A stretch of 14,667 nucleotides of DNA, taken from Pseudomonadota bacterium. Lineage in GTDB: Bacteria; Pseudomonadota; Alphaproteobacteria; Sphingomonadales; Sphingomonadaceae. The stretch is taken from contig JARXKR010000030.1 of the NCBI GenBank assembly GCA_030271565.1, positions 1 through 14,667 of the forward strand, read 5' to 3'. Numbering within the stretch: position 1 is the stretch's first letter; the number at the start of each line of letters is the position of its first letter. Under the pieces are notes generated by a model. That model ran no database searches and was not told where the DNA came from. It saw nothing but the letters and a program-made list of their open reading frames with translations. Of this stretch, positions 7,475-14,152 are shown piece by piece. Made by a program: the position numbers and the translations under genes.

Positions 7475-8728
7475 ATGGCAACGCAGGCAACCAATGGCAC
7501 GCGCAACGTATCCGCTTCCGCCAGCACGCTGGTCTTGCTGCTGGCGTTGGCGATCTTCATCAACGCGCTCGATCGCGGCAATTTCTCTACCGCCGCACCG
7601 CTGATCAAGGATCAGTTGCACCTGACCAATTCGCAGATCGGGATTCTGATCTCGGCGTTTTTCTGGACCTATGTGCCCGGGCACTTCCTGTCGGGCTGGC
7701 TGTCCGAGCGGATCGATCCTTACCGCACGCTCGCGCTGGGGCTGCTGGTCTGGTCGCTGGCGACGCTGCTGACCGGGATGGCGGTCGGCTTCGCGATGCT
7801 GCTGGGGCTGCGGCTGCTGCTCGGGCTGGGCGAATCTGCGGGCTGGCCGGCCAGTTCGAAGCTGCTGGCAATGCACGTTTCGGGCGAGCGGCTGGCCTCG
7901 GCCAACGCCATGACCGGCGCCGGACTGATGCTCGGTAACGGGGTGGGAATCCTGCTCGGCGGGCTGATGATTGCGCAGTTCGGCTGGCGCGCGCTGTTCT
8001 TCGTGTTCGGGGCCCTGTCGCTGTTGTGGCTGGTGCCGTGGCTGCGGCTCAAGCGGCCCGAGCCGATGGCGCAGGCCGATGGCCAGGTGATCGATCACGG
8101 CCCCGCGCCAAGTTTCCGCACGATGCTGGGCAAACGCGAAATGTGGGGCACGGCGCTAGGCCATTTCTGCAGCAATTATCCCTATTTCCTCGTGCTCTCA
8201 TGGCTGCCGCTCTACCTGGTCAAGCAGCAGGGCTATTCGATCACTGCGATGGCCTGGCTGGGCGGCGCGGTTTATCTGCTTTCGGCGGTGTTCGGGGTGA
8301 TCGGAGCACGCATTGCCGACCGCTGGATCGCACGCGGTGACAACCCGAGCGGGGTGCGCAAGTTCATGGTGCTCGCCTCGCTGGGGGTCGCGCTCGGCTG
8401 CATGCTGGCCTGCGCCTTCGGCAGCCCGCAGATCGCGGTGCTGGGTCTGCTCGCCTATTCGCTCGCCAACGGGCTGGGTGCGTTCAGCGTGTTTTCGATC
8501 GGTCAGACCATCGCGGGGCCGCGCTGCGCGGGCAAATGGGTCGGCATCCAGAACGGTGTTGCGGGCATGTCGGGCGTGATCGGACCGCTGCTGACCGGCT
8601 GGTCGATCGACGCCACCGGCAACTACCGCGTGGCCTTCCTGATCGCGGCGGGCGTGATCGTGATCGGCATGGTCTGCTGGGGTCTGGTGGTGCGCAAGGT
8701 CGAGCCGCTGGAGTGGGGTGAGCTTTAA
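7475..8728 (+). CDS. MFS transporter, ACS-like family, copy 2
   Basis: A 417-residue transporter of the same family as the one at 5588-6835, with matching landmarks: INALDRGNFS in helix 1 (Asp33-Arg34), GWLSER at 74-79, and LRLLLGLGES ending at 121. I chose the ATG at 7475, which is preceded by AGGGGG at about 7459-7464; an in-frame TTG at 7442 would add 11 residues without hydrophobic or conserved content. It starts 72 bp after the asparaginase-like stop with no terminator between, so the two may be co-transcribed. Uptake of an organic acid or amide is possible; the substrate is unknown. Confidence 0.9.
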   Translation: MATQATNGTRNVSASASTLVLLLALAIFINALDRGNFSTAAPLIKDQLHLTNSQIGILISAFFWTYVPGHFLSGWLSERIDPYRTLALGLLVWSLATLLTGMAVGFAMLLGLRLLLGLGESAGWPASSKLLAMHVSGERLASANAMTGAGLMLGNGVGILLGGLMIAQFGWRALFFVFGALSLLWLVPWLRLKRPEPMAQADGQVIDHGPAPSFRTMLGKREMWGTALGHFCSNYPYFLVLSWLPLYLVKQQGYSITAMAWLGGAVYLLSAVFGVIGARIADRWIARGDNPSGVRKFMVLASLGVALGCMLACAFGSPQIAVLGLLAYSLANGLGAFSVFSIGQTIAGPRCAGKWVGIQNGVAGMSGVIGPLLTGWSIDATGNYRVAFLIAAGVIVIGMVCWGLVVRKVEPLEWGEL

Positions 8729-8752
8729 AGTGGCAGCGTCCTACATCGGACC

Positions 8753-8787
8753 TTGACTTGATTCGCAATGTAGCTACAATGTAGCTA
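8753..8787 (+). promoter_or_regulatory. Toxin-antitoxin promoter with tandem 11-mer operator
   Basis: TTGACT (8753-8758) and TACAAT (8775-8780) are separated by 16 bp and form a good sigma70-type promoter. A perfect tandem repeat of the 11-mer CAATGTAGCTA occupies 8766-8776 and 8777-8787, covering the -10 box and ending on the A of the antitoxin start codon. The first copy also forms the 10-bp palindrome TGTAGCTACA (8769-8778). One repeat per helical turn is a normal operator layout for ribbon-helix-helix antitoxins. Transcription would begin at about the ATG, so the mRNA may be leaderless; no Shine-Dalgarno is visible. Confidence 0.75.
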
Positions 8788-9047
8788 TGAATGCACCATC
8801 AGACATTGTTCGCGCCCGGATTGACAGCGACACCAAGGCCTCGGCCAGCGCTGCGCTCGCGGCTATGGGCCTCTCGGTCTCAGATGCGATTCGCATGCTG
8901 CTGCGGCGCGTGGCCGATGAAAAGCGCCTGCCGTTCGAGGTGGTGGTGCCCAACGCAGAAAGCCGCGCGGCGATTGGCGAACTCGAGGCGGGCAAGGGCC
9001 AGCGCTTCAAGACTGCCGAGGCGCTGTTCGACGATCTCGGCATCTGA
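8787..9047 (+). CDS. dinJ: RelB/DinJ-family antitoxin
   Basis: An 86-residue protein with an N-terminal ribbon-helix-helix fold: strand IVRARID, then helices through LGLSVSDAIRMLLRRV-type residues up to about 50. The C-terminal part should wrap the toxin. It pairs with the YafQ-type toxin that starts 3 bp after its stop. DinJ-type antitoxins neutralise the RNase toxin and repress their own operon together with it. The tandem operator overlaps its start codon, and no ribosome site precedes the ATG. Confidence 0.88.
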   Translation: MNAPSDIVRARIDSDTKASASAALAAMGLSVSDAIRMLLRRVADEKRLPFEVVVPNAESRAAIGELEAGKGQRFKTAEALFDDLGI

Positions 9048-9050
9048 TCT

Positions 9051-9323
9051 TTGCGGGAAATTGTCCAGTCGACGGCGTTCAGGAAAGACGTCAAGCGGAC
9101 AAGCAAGCGCGGCAAGGACATGGCCAAACTGCGCGCGGTAATCCTGCTGCTGATCGAAAATGCACCGCTTGAGCCGCGCCACCGCGATCACCCGCTCAAA
9201 GGCGAATGGTTCGGCTATCGCGATCTGCATGTCGAGCCGGACTGGGTGCTGATCTACAAGGCGATCGAGACAGAATTGTTCCTGGCGCGGACCGGGACGC
9301 ATTCGGATTTGTTTGGGGAGTAG
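9051..9323 (+). CDS. yafQ: YafQ-family mRNA interferase toxin
   Basis: A 90-residue toxin of the RelE/YafQ fold, starting with TTG three bases after the antitoxin stop. Residues matching the E. coli YafQ catalytic set are all present with a constant offset of three: His47 (DHPLKG), Asp58 and His60 (YRDLH), Asp64 and Trp65 (EPDW), Arg80, His84 (TGTH) and Phe88. YafQ cuts mRNA in the ribosomal A site. The intact site suggests an active toxin. The TTG start and tight spacing imply translation coupled to the antitoxin, which keeps toxin synthesis lower. Confidence 0.92.
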   Translation: MREIVQSTAFRKDVKRTSKRGKDMAKLRAVILLLIENAPLEPRHRDHPLKGEWFGYRDLHVEPDWVLIYKAIETELFLARTGTHSDLFGE

Positions 9324-9344
9324 CTCTAAGCACTTAAGAGATCG

Positions 9345-9752
9345 TCAAGCTGACTGTTCGCTCACCACCTCGGCACGCGTGAAAATGAAACTCATCTTGT
9401 TACCATCCAGATCACGGACATAGGCGCCATAGAAATCCGGGCCGTACATCGGGCGCGGACCGGGATCCCCTTCACTGGTGCCACCGTGGGCCAATGCAGC
9501 AGCGTGCGCTGCAATCACTTCCTCTTCCGACGCACAGCGGAACCCCGACATATTGCCGTTGCCCGATACGGCCGGCTGTTTGTTGTTCGGCCCCGCCACC
9601 CAAGCGCGCGTGCCGTTGCGGAAGCGATAGCAAAAAGCGAAGCCGGGATACTCGACATCGAGCTCGCCCCCGATTTGCGCGAACACCGCATCGTAGAACG
9701 GGCGCGCGCGGGTCAGATCGTTGGTTCCGATCATAATATAGTCGACGGACAT
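9345..9752 (-). CDS. VOC-superfamily (glyoxalase/bleomycin-resistance fold) protein
   Basis: A 135-residue protein with the paired beta-alpha-beta-beta-beta layout of the vicinal oxygen chelate fold: MSVDYIMIGTNDLTRARPFYD at the start and GAYVRDLDGNKMSFIF near the end. The usual metal-ligand positions look lost: no His is in the first strand and the last-strand Glu is replaced (GNKMSF rather than GNKIE). A classic glyoxalase I activity is therefore doubtful; binding or another chemistry is possible. The start at 9752 is supported by AGGAGG on the - strand (complement of 9762-9767). Confidence 0.85.
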   Translation of the reverse strand: MSVDYIMIGTNDLTRARPFYDAVFAQIGGELDVEYPGFAFCYRFRNGTRAWVAGPNNKQPAVSGNGNMSGFRCASEEEVIAAHAAALAHGGTSEGDPGPRPMYGPDFYGAYVRDLDGNKMSFIFTRAEVVSEQSA

Positions 9753-9781
9753 CAGCTTCGCCCTCCTCTTGCCAAGCCAAG

Positions 9782-9810
9782 AACATAATAAGAACGTTTT
9801 GCTCTGTCAA
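9782..9810 (-). promoter_or_regulatory. Sigma70-type promoter of the VOC gene
   Basis: On the - strand a consensus TTGACA (complement of 9805-9810) is followed after 17 bp by TATGTT (complement of 9782-9787). Transcription would start near 9775, giving a leader of about 22 bases that holds the AGGAGG ribosome site. It begins just past the end of guaA, so the VOC gene need not depend on guaA transcription. Confidence 0.72.
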
Positions 9811-9823
9811 TGGTCGACTTGGC

Positions 9824-11383
9824 TCACTCCCACTCAATCGTTCCCGGCGGCTTGCTGGTATAATCATACACCACCCGGTTGATCCCTTTGACCTCGTTGA
9901 TGATCCGCGTCGCGACGCGCGACAGAAACGCGGCGTCGAAGGGGTAGATGTCGGCGGTCATACCGTCGGTGCTGGTCACCGCGCGCAGTGCGCAGACGTT
10001 GTCATAGGTGCGGCTGTCGCCCATCACGCCGACGGTCTTTACCGGGAGCAGCACCGCGAAGGCCTGCCAGATCGCATCGTAGAGTCCGGCGCTGCGGATT
10101 TCCTCGAGGTAGACTGCGTCGGCTTTGCGCAGCACGTCGCAGCGCTCGCGGGTGACTTCGCCGGGGATGCGGATCGCGAGGCCGGGGCCGGGGAACGGGT
10201 GGCGGCCGACGAATATATCGGGCAGCCCCAGCTCGCGGCCCAGCTCGCGCACCTCGTCCTTGAACAGCTCGCGCAAGGGTTCGACCAGTTGCATGTTCAT
10301 CCGCTCGGGCAGCCCGCCGACATTGTGGTGGCTCTTGATCGTCACCGAGGGCCCGCCGGTGAAGCTGACGCTTTCGATCACGTCGGGGTACAGCGTGCCC
10401 TGCGCGAGGAATTCGGCCCCGCCGATTGCCTTGGCTTCGGCCTCGAACACATCGATGAAGGTCTTGCCGATGAATTTGCGCTTGGCTTCGGGGTCGGTCA
10501 ACCCGGCCAGCCCGCCGAGGAACAGCGCCGAGACATCCTTGTGGATCAGCGGGATGTTGTAATGGTTGCGGAACAGCGAAACGACTTGCTCGGCCTCGCC
10601 CAGCCGCATCAACCCGTGATCGACGAACACGCAGGTCAGCTGCTCGCCGATCGCTTCGTGGATCAGCACCGCAGCAACCGCAGAGTCCACGCCGCCGGAG
10701 AGGCCGCAAATGACCTTGCCCTTACCGACTTGCTTGCGGATTTCCTCGATCTTGGTCTTGCGGAACTCGGCCATGGTCCAGTCACCGGCGAGGCCGCAGA
10801 CGTGGCGCACGAAGTTGCGATAGAGCCGCCCGCCGTCGGGGGTGTGGACCACCTCGGGGTGGAACTGCATCGCGTAGATGCGCTTGTCCTCGTTGGCGAT
10901 CACCGCAAACGGCGCGCCGGGGCTGGAGGCGACCGGCTTGAACCCGGGAGCGAGGCTCGTAACCTTGTCGCCGTGGCTCATCCACACCTGGTGGGTCTCG
11001 CCCTCGCTCCACAACCCGTCGAACAGCGCGCATCGGTCGGCGATGGTGATAAAGGCGCGGCCGAATTCGCCCGAATCGCCGGGCAGCACTTCGCCGCCTA
11101 GCTGGTGCATCAAGGCCTGCTGGCCATAGCAGATCGCCATGATCGGCAGCCCGCTGTCGAGGATCTCGTCAGGAATGCGCGGGCCATCTTCATCGAGCAC
11201 CGAGGCGGGCGATCCAGACAGGATGATGCCCTTGGGCTGCATCCGCGCGAAGGCTTCGCTCGCGGAATTGAACGGGGCAATCTCCGAATAGACTCCGGCC
11301 TCGCGCACGCGGCGGGCGATGAGCTGGGTAACCTGGCTGCCGAAATCGACGATCAGGATCGAATCTGAAGGCTGGATGGTCAT
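9824..11383 (-). CDS. guaA: GMP synthase (glutamine-hydrolysing)
   Basis: A full-length 519-residue GMP synthase, which amidates XMP to GMP using ATP and glutamine in purine synthesis in the cytoplasm. The N-terminal glutamine amidotransferase domain has Cys85 (MAICYGQQ), His175 and Glu177 (MQFHPEV). The ATP-pyrophosphatase domain has the P-loop GLSGGVDS at 227-234. The C-terminal dimerisation domain has HPFPGPGLAIR and ends in GTIEWE. The frame is open about 30 codons further upstream, but the ATG at 11383 fits the family start (a short lead, then ILIVDFGSQ). No strong ribosome site is seen. Confidence 0.97.
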   Translation of the reverse strand: MTIQPSDSILIVDFGSQVTQLIARRVREAGVYSEIAPFNSASEAFARMQPKGIILSGSPASVLDEDGPRIPDEILDSGLPIMAICYGQQALMHQLGGEVLPGDSGEFGRAFITIADRCALFDGLWSEGETHQVWMSHGDKVTSLAPGFKPVASSPGAPFAVIANEDKRIYAMQFHPEVVHTPDGGRLYRNFVRHVCGLAGDWTMAEFRKTKIEEIRKQVGKGKVICGLSGGVDSAVAAVLIHEAIGEQLTCVFVDHGLMRLGEAEQVVSLFRNHYNIPLIHKDVSALFLGGLAGLTDPEAKRKFIGKTFIDVFEAEAKAIGGAEFLAQGTLYPDVIESVSFTGGPSVTIKSHHNVGGLPERMNMQLVEPLRELFKDEVRELGRELGLPDIFVGRHPFPGPGLAIRIPGEVTRERCDVLRKADAVYLEEIRSAGLYDAIWQAFAVLLPVKTVGVMGDSRTYDNVCALRAVTSTDGMTADIYPFDAAFLSRVATRIINEVKGINRVVYDYTSKPPGTIEWE

Positions 11384-11490
11384 GCAGGCGCGGATAGGCC
11401 CGGCGTTCAGCCGAGACAAGCCGCGCTCGCGAATTCGCTGGGCACCCGCGCGGGCTTGCCGCGAACCTTGCAACCTGTCACGCCGTACCG

Positions 11491-12279
11491 ATGATTACCG
11501 TACGCGACGTTGTGACAAGCCTGGGTGTGACGGTGCTGGCGGTGCTGGCGACAACGCTGTTGTTGGCCGGACTGGGCCCTGACTGGTCAGCCTATGCCCC
11601 CGCTACCTGCACTGCGACGCGATGTTTCTGCGAATTTCCGCGGATCGGATCGCTGGTCCTGCAGCCCGCAGACAGCTTTTCAAGCTATGGATATGTCTTT
11701 GTCGGCGCCTTGATGATCGTCCTGACGCGGGGCGATCATTGGCGATCCGGGTTCGATCGCAATGCTGCCGCGTTCTTCGGCATCACCGCGATAATCGTTG
11801 GGCTGGGTTCGGTGCTGCTCCACGCGACGCTATCGCTGTGGGGGCAGTTCTTCGATGTGACGGGGATGTATTTCACCGGCGGGTTCATGCTGGTCTGCGC
11901 GCTGGCGCGCTGGCGCCGCTTGTCGGATAAGCAGGCGATCACGCTCTATGTGGCACTGCTGGCGGTGTTGCTGACGCTGCTGTACCTGGTTCCCGAAGTG
12001 CGCCGGTGGCTGTTTGCGGTCGTCCTGATTGCTGCGATTATTGCCGAGATGGGGTTTGCCCGGCCGCTGCGGGCGGGGGTTAAAACGCGCTTCTATGTGA
12101 CCGGGATCGCAACCAAGGCGCTGGCGTTCACGATCTGGAACCTCGATCAGCGGGGCATAGTCTGCGCGCCGCACAGCCTGCTGCAAGGTCATGCCGCGTG
12201 GCACTTGCTGGGTGCCACCGCGCTGTTCCTGACCTTCCTGTATTATCGCAGCGAGCGGCCGGCACCTGCGCCAGCCTGA
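11491..12279 (+). CDS. Ceramidase-like integral membrane protein (CREST superfamily)
   Basis: A 262-residue protein with about seven hydrophobic segments. Its pattern matches alkaline ceramidases: Ser107-x3-His111 (GLGSVLLHAT), Asp122 eleven residues after His111, and His234-x3-His238 (GHAAWH). Human ACER3 uses Ser77, His81, Asp92, His217 and His221 with the same spacings to hold zinc. The N-terminal CFCEFP and QPADSFSS correspond to the ACER3 calcium site, with the Glu33 equivalent replaced by Gln. Alkaline ceramidases cleave ceramide to a sphingoid base and fatty acid. Substrate here is inferred; another lipid amide or a hydrolase-like receptor role is possible. It diverges from guaA (107 bp) and converges on the acyl-CoA synthetase. 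Confidence 0.8.
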   Translation: MITVRDVVTSLGVTVLAVLATTLLLAGLGPDWSAYAPATCTATRCFCEFPRIGSLVLQPADSFSSYGYVFVGALMIVLTRGDHWRSGFDRNAAAFFGITAIIVGLGSVLLHATLSLWGQFFDVTGMYFTGGFMLVCALARWRRLSDKQAITLYVALLAVLLTLLYLVPEVRRWLFAVVLIAAIIAEMGFARPLRAGVKTRFYVTGIATKALAFTIWNLDQRGIVCAPHSLLQGHAAWHLLGATALFLTFLYYRSERPAPAPA

Positions 12280-12282
12280 GCT

Positions 12283-13824
12283 TTACTTCGCCACGGCGAC
12301 GTCGCGCAAATCGGTCTTGAGCAACTTGCCGATGTGGCTGCGCGGCATTTCGCCGATTGCGTGGAGCGCCGAGACGCGCTGGGTCTTACCCAAGCGGCTG
12401 TTGGCGACGGTGCGGATATCTTCGAGCGCGGTTTCCTCGACCCCGGGTTTGAGCACGACAAAGCCCACCGGGGTTTCGCCCCACTGGTCGCTTGGCACGC
12501 CGACCACGGCGGCCTCGACCACGCGCTCGTCCTTGGCCAGCTCGTGCTCAAGGTCGATCGGGAAAATATTGAAACCGCCCGAAATGATCACGTCCTTGGT
12601 CCGTCCGACCAGTTCGACGAAGCCCTCGGCGTCGACCCGGCCGATGTCGCCCATGCGCTGCCAGGTGCTGCCGTCGGCGGGGTCGGTCCAATAGCCCTCG
12701 CGGGTCTTTTCGGGCTGGTTCTTGTAGCCCGACATCATGGTGGGTGACTTGCCGACCAGTTCGCCAGCCTCGCCCGGCGGCAATTCATTACCGGCCTCGT
12801 CGATCACTTTCAGCGAATGGCCGGGGGCGGGAAAACCCACGGTGTGCAGCTTGTCGGGAAATTCGTGGACCGGGAAAATGCAGGCGACCCCGCCTTCGGT
12901 CATCCCGTAAATCTCGATCAGCCCGCCGGGCATGCGGGCCAGCACTTCGGCCTTGAGATCGGCCGGGAAGGGCGCGCTGGTGCAGTATTTCATCTTCATT
13001 GATGAAAGGTCGTAGCCGTCGAAATGCTCGAACTGCATCAGGCGGCGGTATTGCACCGGGACCAGCATGGTGTGAGTGATCCGCTCATCCTGCGCGCGCG
13101 CCAGCCACTTCTGCGTGTCGAACTTGCCCATCAGCGATACGCGGCCGCCAGAGTACATCGTCGGCAGGAACACCGCCATCGTGGTGTTCGAATAGAGCGG
13201 GGTCGAGGTCAGCGTGCGGCTGTCCTGACCGTAGTTGAGCGCCGCGCGGAAGGTCATCTGCCGCCAGCGCATGCCGTGCGAATGGATGATGCCTTTGGGC
13301 ACTCCGGTGGTGCCCGATGAGTAAATAATGTTGAGCGGATCGCGTTCGGCCGGCTCGAACGGCTGGGCCTTGGTCCCGGCGGGCGCCATGAAGCTGTCCA
13401 GTTCCTCATCGAGCACGATCTGGCGTTCGGTCGGCAACTTGAAGTCGCCCAATTCATCGAGCTTGGCGCGGTCGATGAACAGGTGGATCGCACCCGAATC
13501 CGCCGCCATGCCGGCGAGCTGATCGGGGCTGGCGCTGGTGGTCAGAGGCGCGGCGCAGCCCCCGGCGCGGATCGCAGCGAGATAGATCAGCGCATAGTTG
13601 ACGCCGGTGGTGCCGAGGATCGCCACCGCCTGGCCGCGCTCCAATCCGTCCGCCTGCAGCCGCGCCGCGATCCGCTCGACCCGGTCGGCAGTCTCGCGCC
13701 ACGACAGCGTGGTGGTGCCGTCATAGAGCGCGTCTGCGTCGCCCCGATAGGCGCCCCAGCCAGCGATCAGGCCGGGGAACGAACCGAACTCGGCATCGAG
13801 TAGTGCGGCGGGGTTCTGAGTCAT
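12283..13824 (-). CDS. Acyl-CoA synthetase (class I adenylate-forming enzyme)
   Basis: A 513-residue ANL-superfamily ligase. Motifs in order: the ATP-binding loop YSSGTTGVPKG at 168-178, YGMTEGG at 306-312, GDIG in the hinge region, GRTKDVIISGGFNIFP, and the C-terminal catalytic Lys500 in HIGKLLK. It would activate a carboxylic acid to acyl-AMP and then acyl-CoA; a fatty or medium-chain acid is likely, but chain length cannot be read. I chose the ATG at 13824, which has AGGA 8-9 bases upstream on the - strand; a TTG two codons earlier also exists. The gene is convergent with the ceramidase-like gene (3-bp gap) and divergent from the small ORF. Confidence 0.9.
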   Translation of the reverse strand: MTQNPAALLDAEFGSFPGLIAGWGAYRGDADALYDGTTTLSWRETADRVERIAARLQADGLERGQAVAILGTTGVNYALIYLAAIRAGGCAAPLTTSASPDQLAGMAADSGAIHLFIDRAKLDELGDFKLPTERQIVLDEELDSFMAPAGTKAQPFEPAERDPLNIIYSSGTTGVPKGIIHSHGMRWRQMTFRAALNYGQDSRTLTSTPLYSNTTMAVFLPTMYSGGRVSLMGKFDTQKWLARAQDERITHTMLVPVQYRRLMQFEHFDGYDLSSMKMKYCTSAPFPADLKAEVLARMPGGLIEIYGMTEGGVACIFPVHEFPDKLHTVGFPAPGHSLKVIDEAGNELPPGEAGELVGKSPTMMSGYKNQPEKTREGYWTDPADGSTWQRMGDIGRVDAEGFVELVGRTKDVIISGGFNIFPIDLEHELAKDERVVEAAVVGVPSDQWGETPVGFVVLKPGVEETALEDIRTVANSRLGKTQRVSALHAIGEMPRSHIGKLLKTDLRDVAVAK

Positions 13825-13873
13825 GTACAAATCCTGTTGAAATTCAAAACGTTACCAATCCACCGACCGCGTA

Positions 13874-13890
13874 GTTGCAAAATACGCAAC
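13874..13890. promoter_or_regulatory. Inverted repeat GTTGC-N7-GCAAC
   Basis: Five-base arms GTTGC (13874-13878) and GCAAC (13886-13890) flank seven bases, 50 bp upstream of the acyl-CoA synthetase start. The same arms recur as the outer arms of the palindrome at 13936-13968, which suggests a shared binding protein. Fatty-acid-metabolism regulators of the TetR type often bind such sites, but no specific regulator is identified. Confidence 0.5.
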
Positions 13891-13935
13891 ACCTGTCCCG
13901 GCCTTTGCACTGGTAATCTCTACCCTCTCGCTTAT

Positions 13936-13968
13936 GTTGCAAATGCGAACTGAGTTCGCGAACGCAAC
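13936..13968. promoter_or_regulatory. Nested 33-bp palindrome before the small ORF
   Basis: An exactly symmetric element centred on 13952. The inner palindrome is GCGAACT-G-AGTTCGC (13945-13959), a perfect 7-1-7. The outer arms are GTTGC (13936-13940) and GCAAC (13964-13968), each four unpaired bases away. The right arm abuts the small ORF's Shine-Dalgarno at 13969. It may be an operator for a dimer-of-dimers regulator, or an mRNA hairpin next to the ribosome site. Confidence 0.62.
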
Positions 13969-13980
13969 AGGAGAAGTATC

Positions 13981-14064
13981 ATGCGCAGCATTCTTTCGAT
14001 CGTGCTGCCGATCATCGCCGCGATTTCGATCAGCGGTCTGATGTTCACCGCCACGCTTGCCTAA
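13981..14064 (+). CDS. 27-residue hydrophobic small protein
   Basis: An ATG at 13981 preceded at the right distance by AGGAGA (13969-13974) opens a 27-codon frame ending at TAA (14062-14064). The peptide begins MRSILSIVLPIIAA and ends GLMFTATLA, a single hydrophobic stretch long enough to span the membrane, with Arg2 favouring a cytoplasmic N-terminus. Its strong ribosome site, upstream palindrome and downstream terminator argue for a real small gene, though it is below normal gene-calling limits. A truncated signal peptide is the main alternative, but no downstream in-frame remnant is seen. I do not recognise a function. Confidence 0.68.
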   Translation: MRSILSIVLPIIAAISISGLMFTATLA

Positions 14065-14099
14065 GCGCAGCGGTTCGGCACACCTCCAACTTACAGCCT

Positions 14100-14140
14100 A
14101 GGGCCGTCACGCGTAAACCGCGTGGCGGCCCTTCGTTGCT
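14100..14140 (+). terminator. Intrinsic terminator after the small ORF
   Basis: A 14-bp stem, 14100-14113 with 14119-14132 (arms AGGGCCGTCACGCG and CGCGTGGCGGCCCT), has one G-T wobble and a five-base loop, followed by a modest T-rich stretch (tcgttgctt). It lies 35 bp after the small ORF. The other side lacks a T tract, so it acts mainly for + strand transcripts, between the small ORF and the oppositely oriented peptidase. Confidence 0.8.
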
Positions 14141-14152
14141 TCGGGTCTGGCG

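Noticed and set aside
7442..7475. TTG at 7442 as start of the second MFS transporter
   Set aside because: It adds 11 residues with no conserved or hydrophobic content, while the ATG at 7475 has a purine-rich ribosome site and matches the paralogue's length.
5588..8098. An 836-codon open frame on the - strand that appears to fuse a long N-terminal region to the first MFS transporter
   Set aside because: The part upstream of 6835 is antisense to the asparaginase-like gene and the second MFS transporter, is rich in Arg, Gln, His and Pro, and has no membrane or domain pattern. The ATG at 6835 has a ribosome site and gives family length. The long frame is a high-GC artefact.
9326..9344. A short hairpin-like sequence (CTCTAAG...CTTAAGAG) after the toxin gene, considered as a terminator
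   Set aside because: The arms pair only with a bulge, the loop would be about two bases and there is no T run.
9775..9824. AGCCAAG (9775-9781) and CTTGGCT (9818-9824) as a regulatory inverted repeat around the VOC promoter
   Set aside because: Seven-base arms 36 bp apart flank the promoter but are close to chance expectation, and one arm runs into the guaA stop codon; not strong enough to call.
10199..11101. A 300-codon open frame antisense to guaA
   Set aside because: It is the complement of well-conserved guaA codons and resembles no protein family.
11384..11473. N-terminal extension of about 30 residues on guaA
   Set aside because: The extension is Arg/Gly-rich and unlike GMP synthases, which begin just before the ILIVDFGSQ strand; the ATG at 11383 fits.
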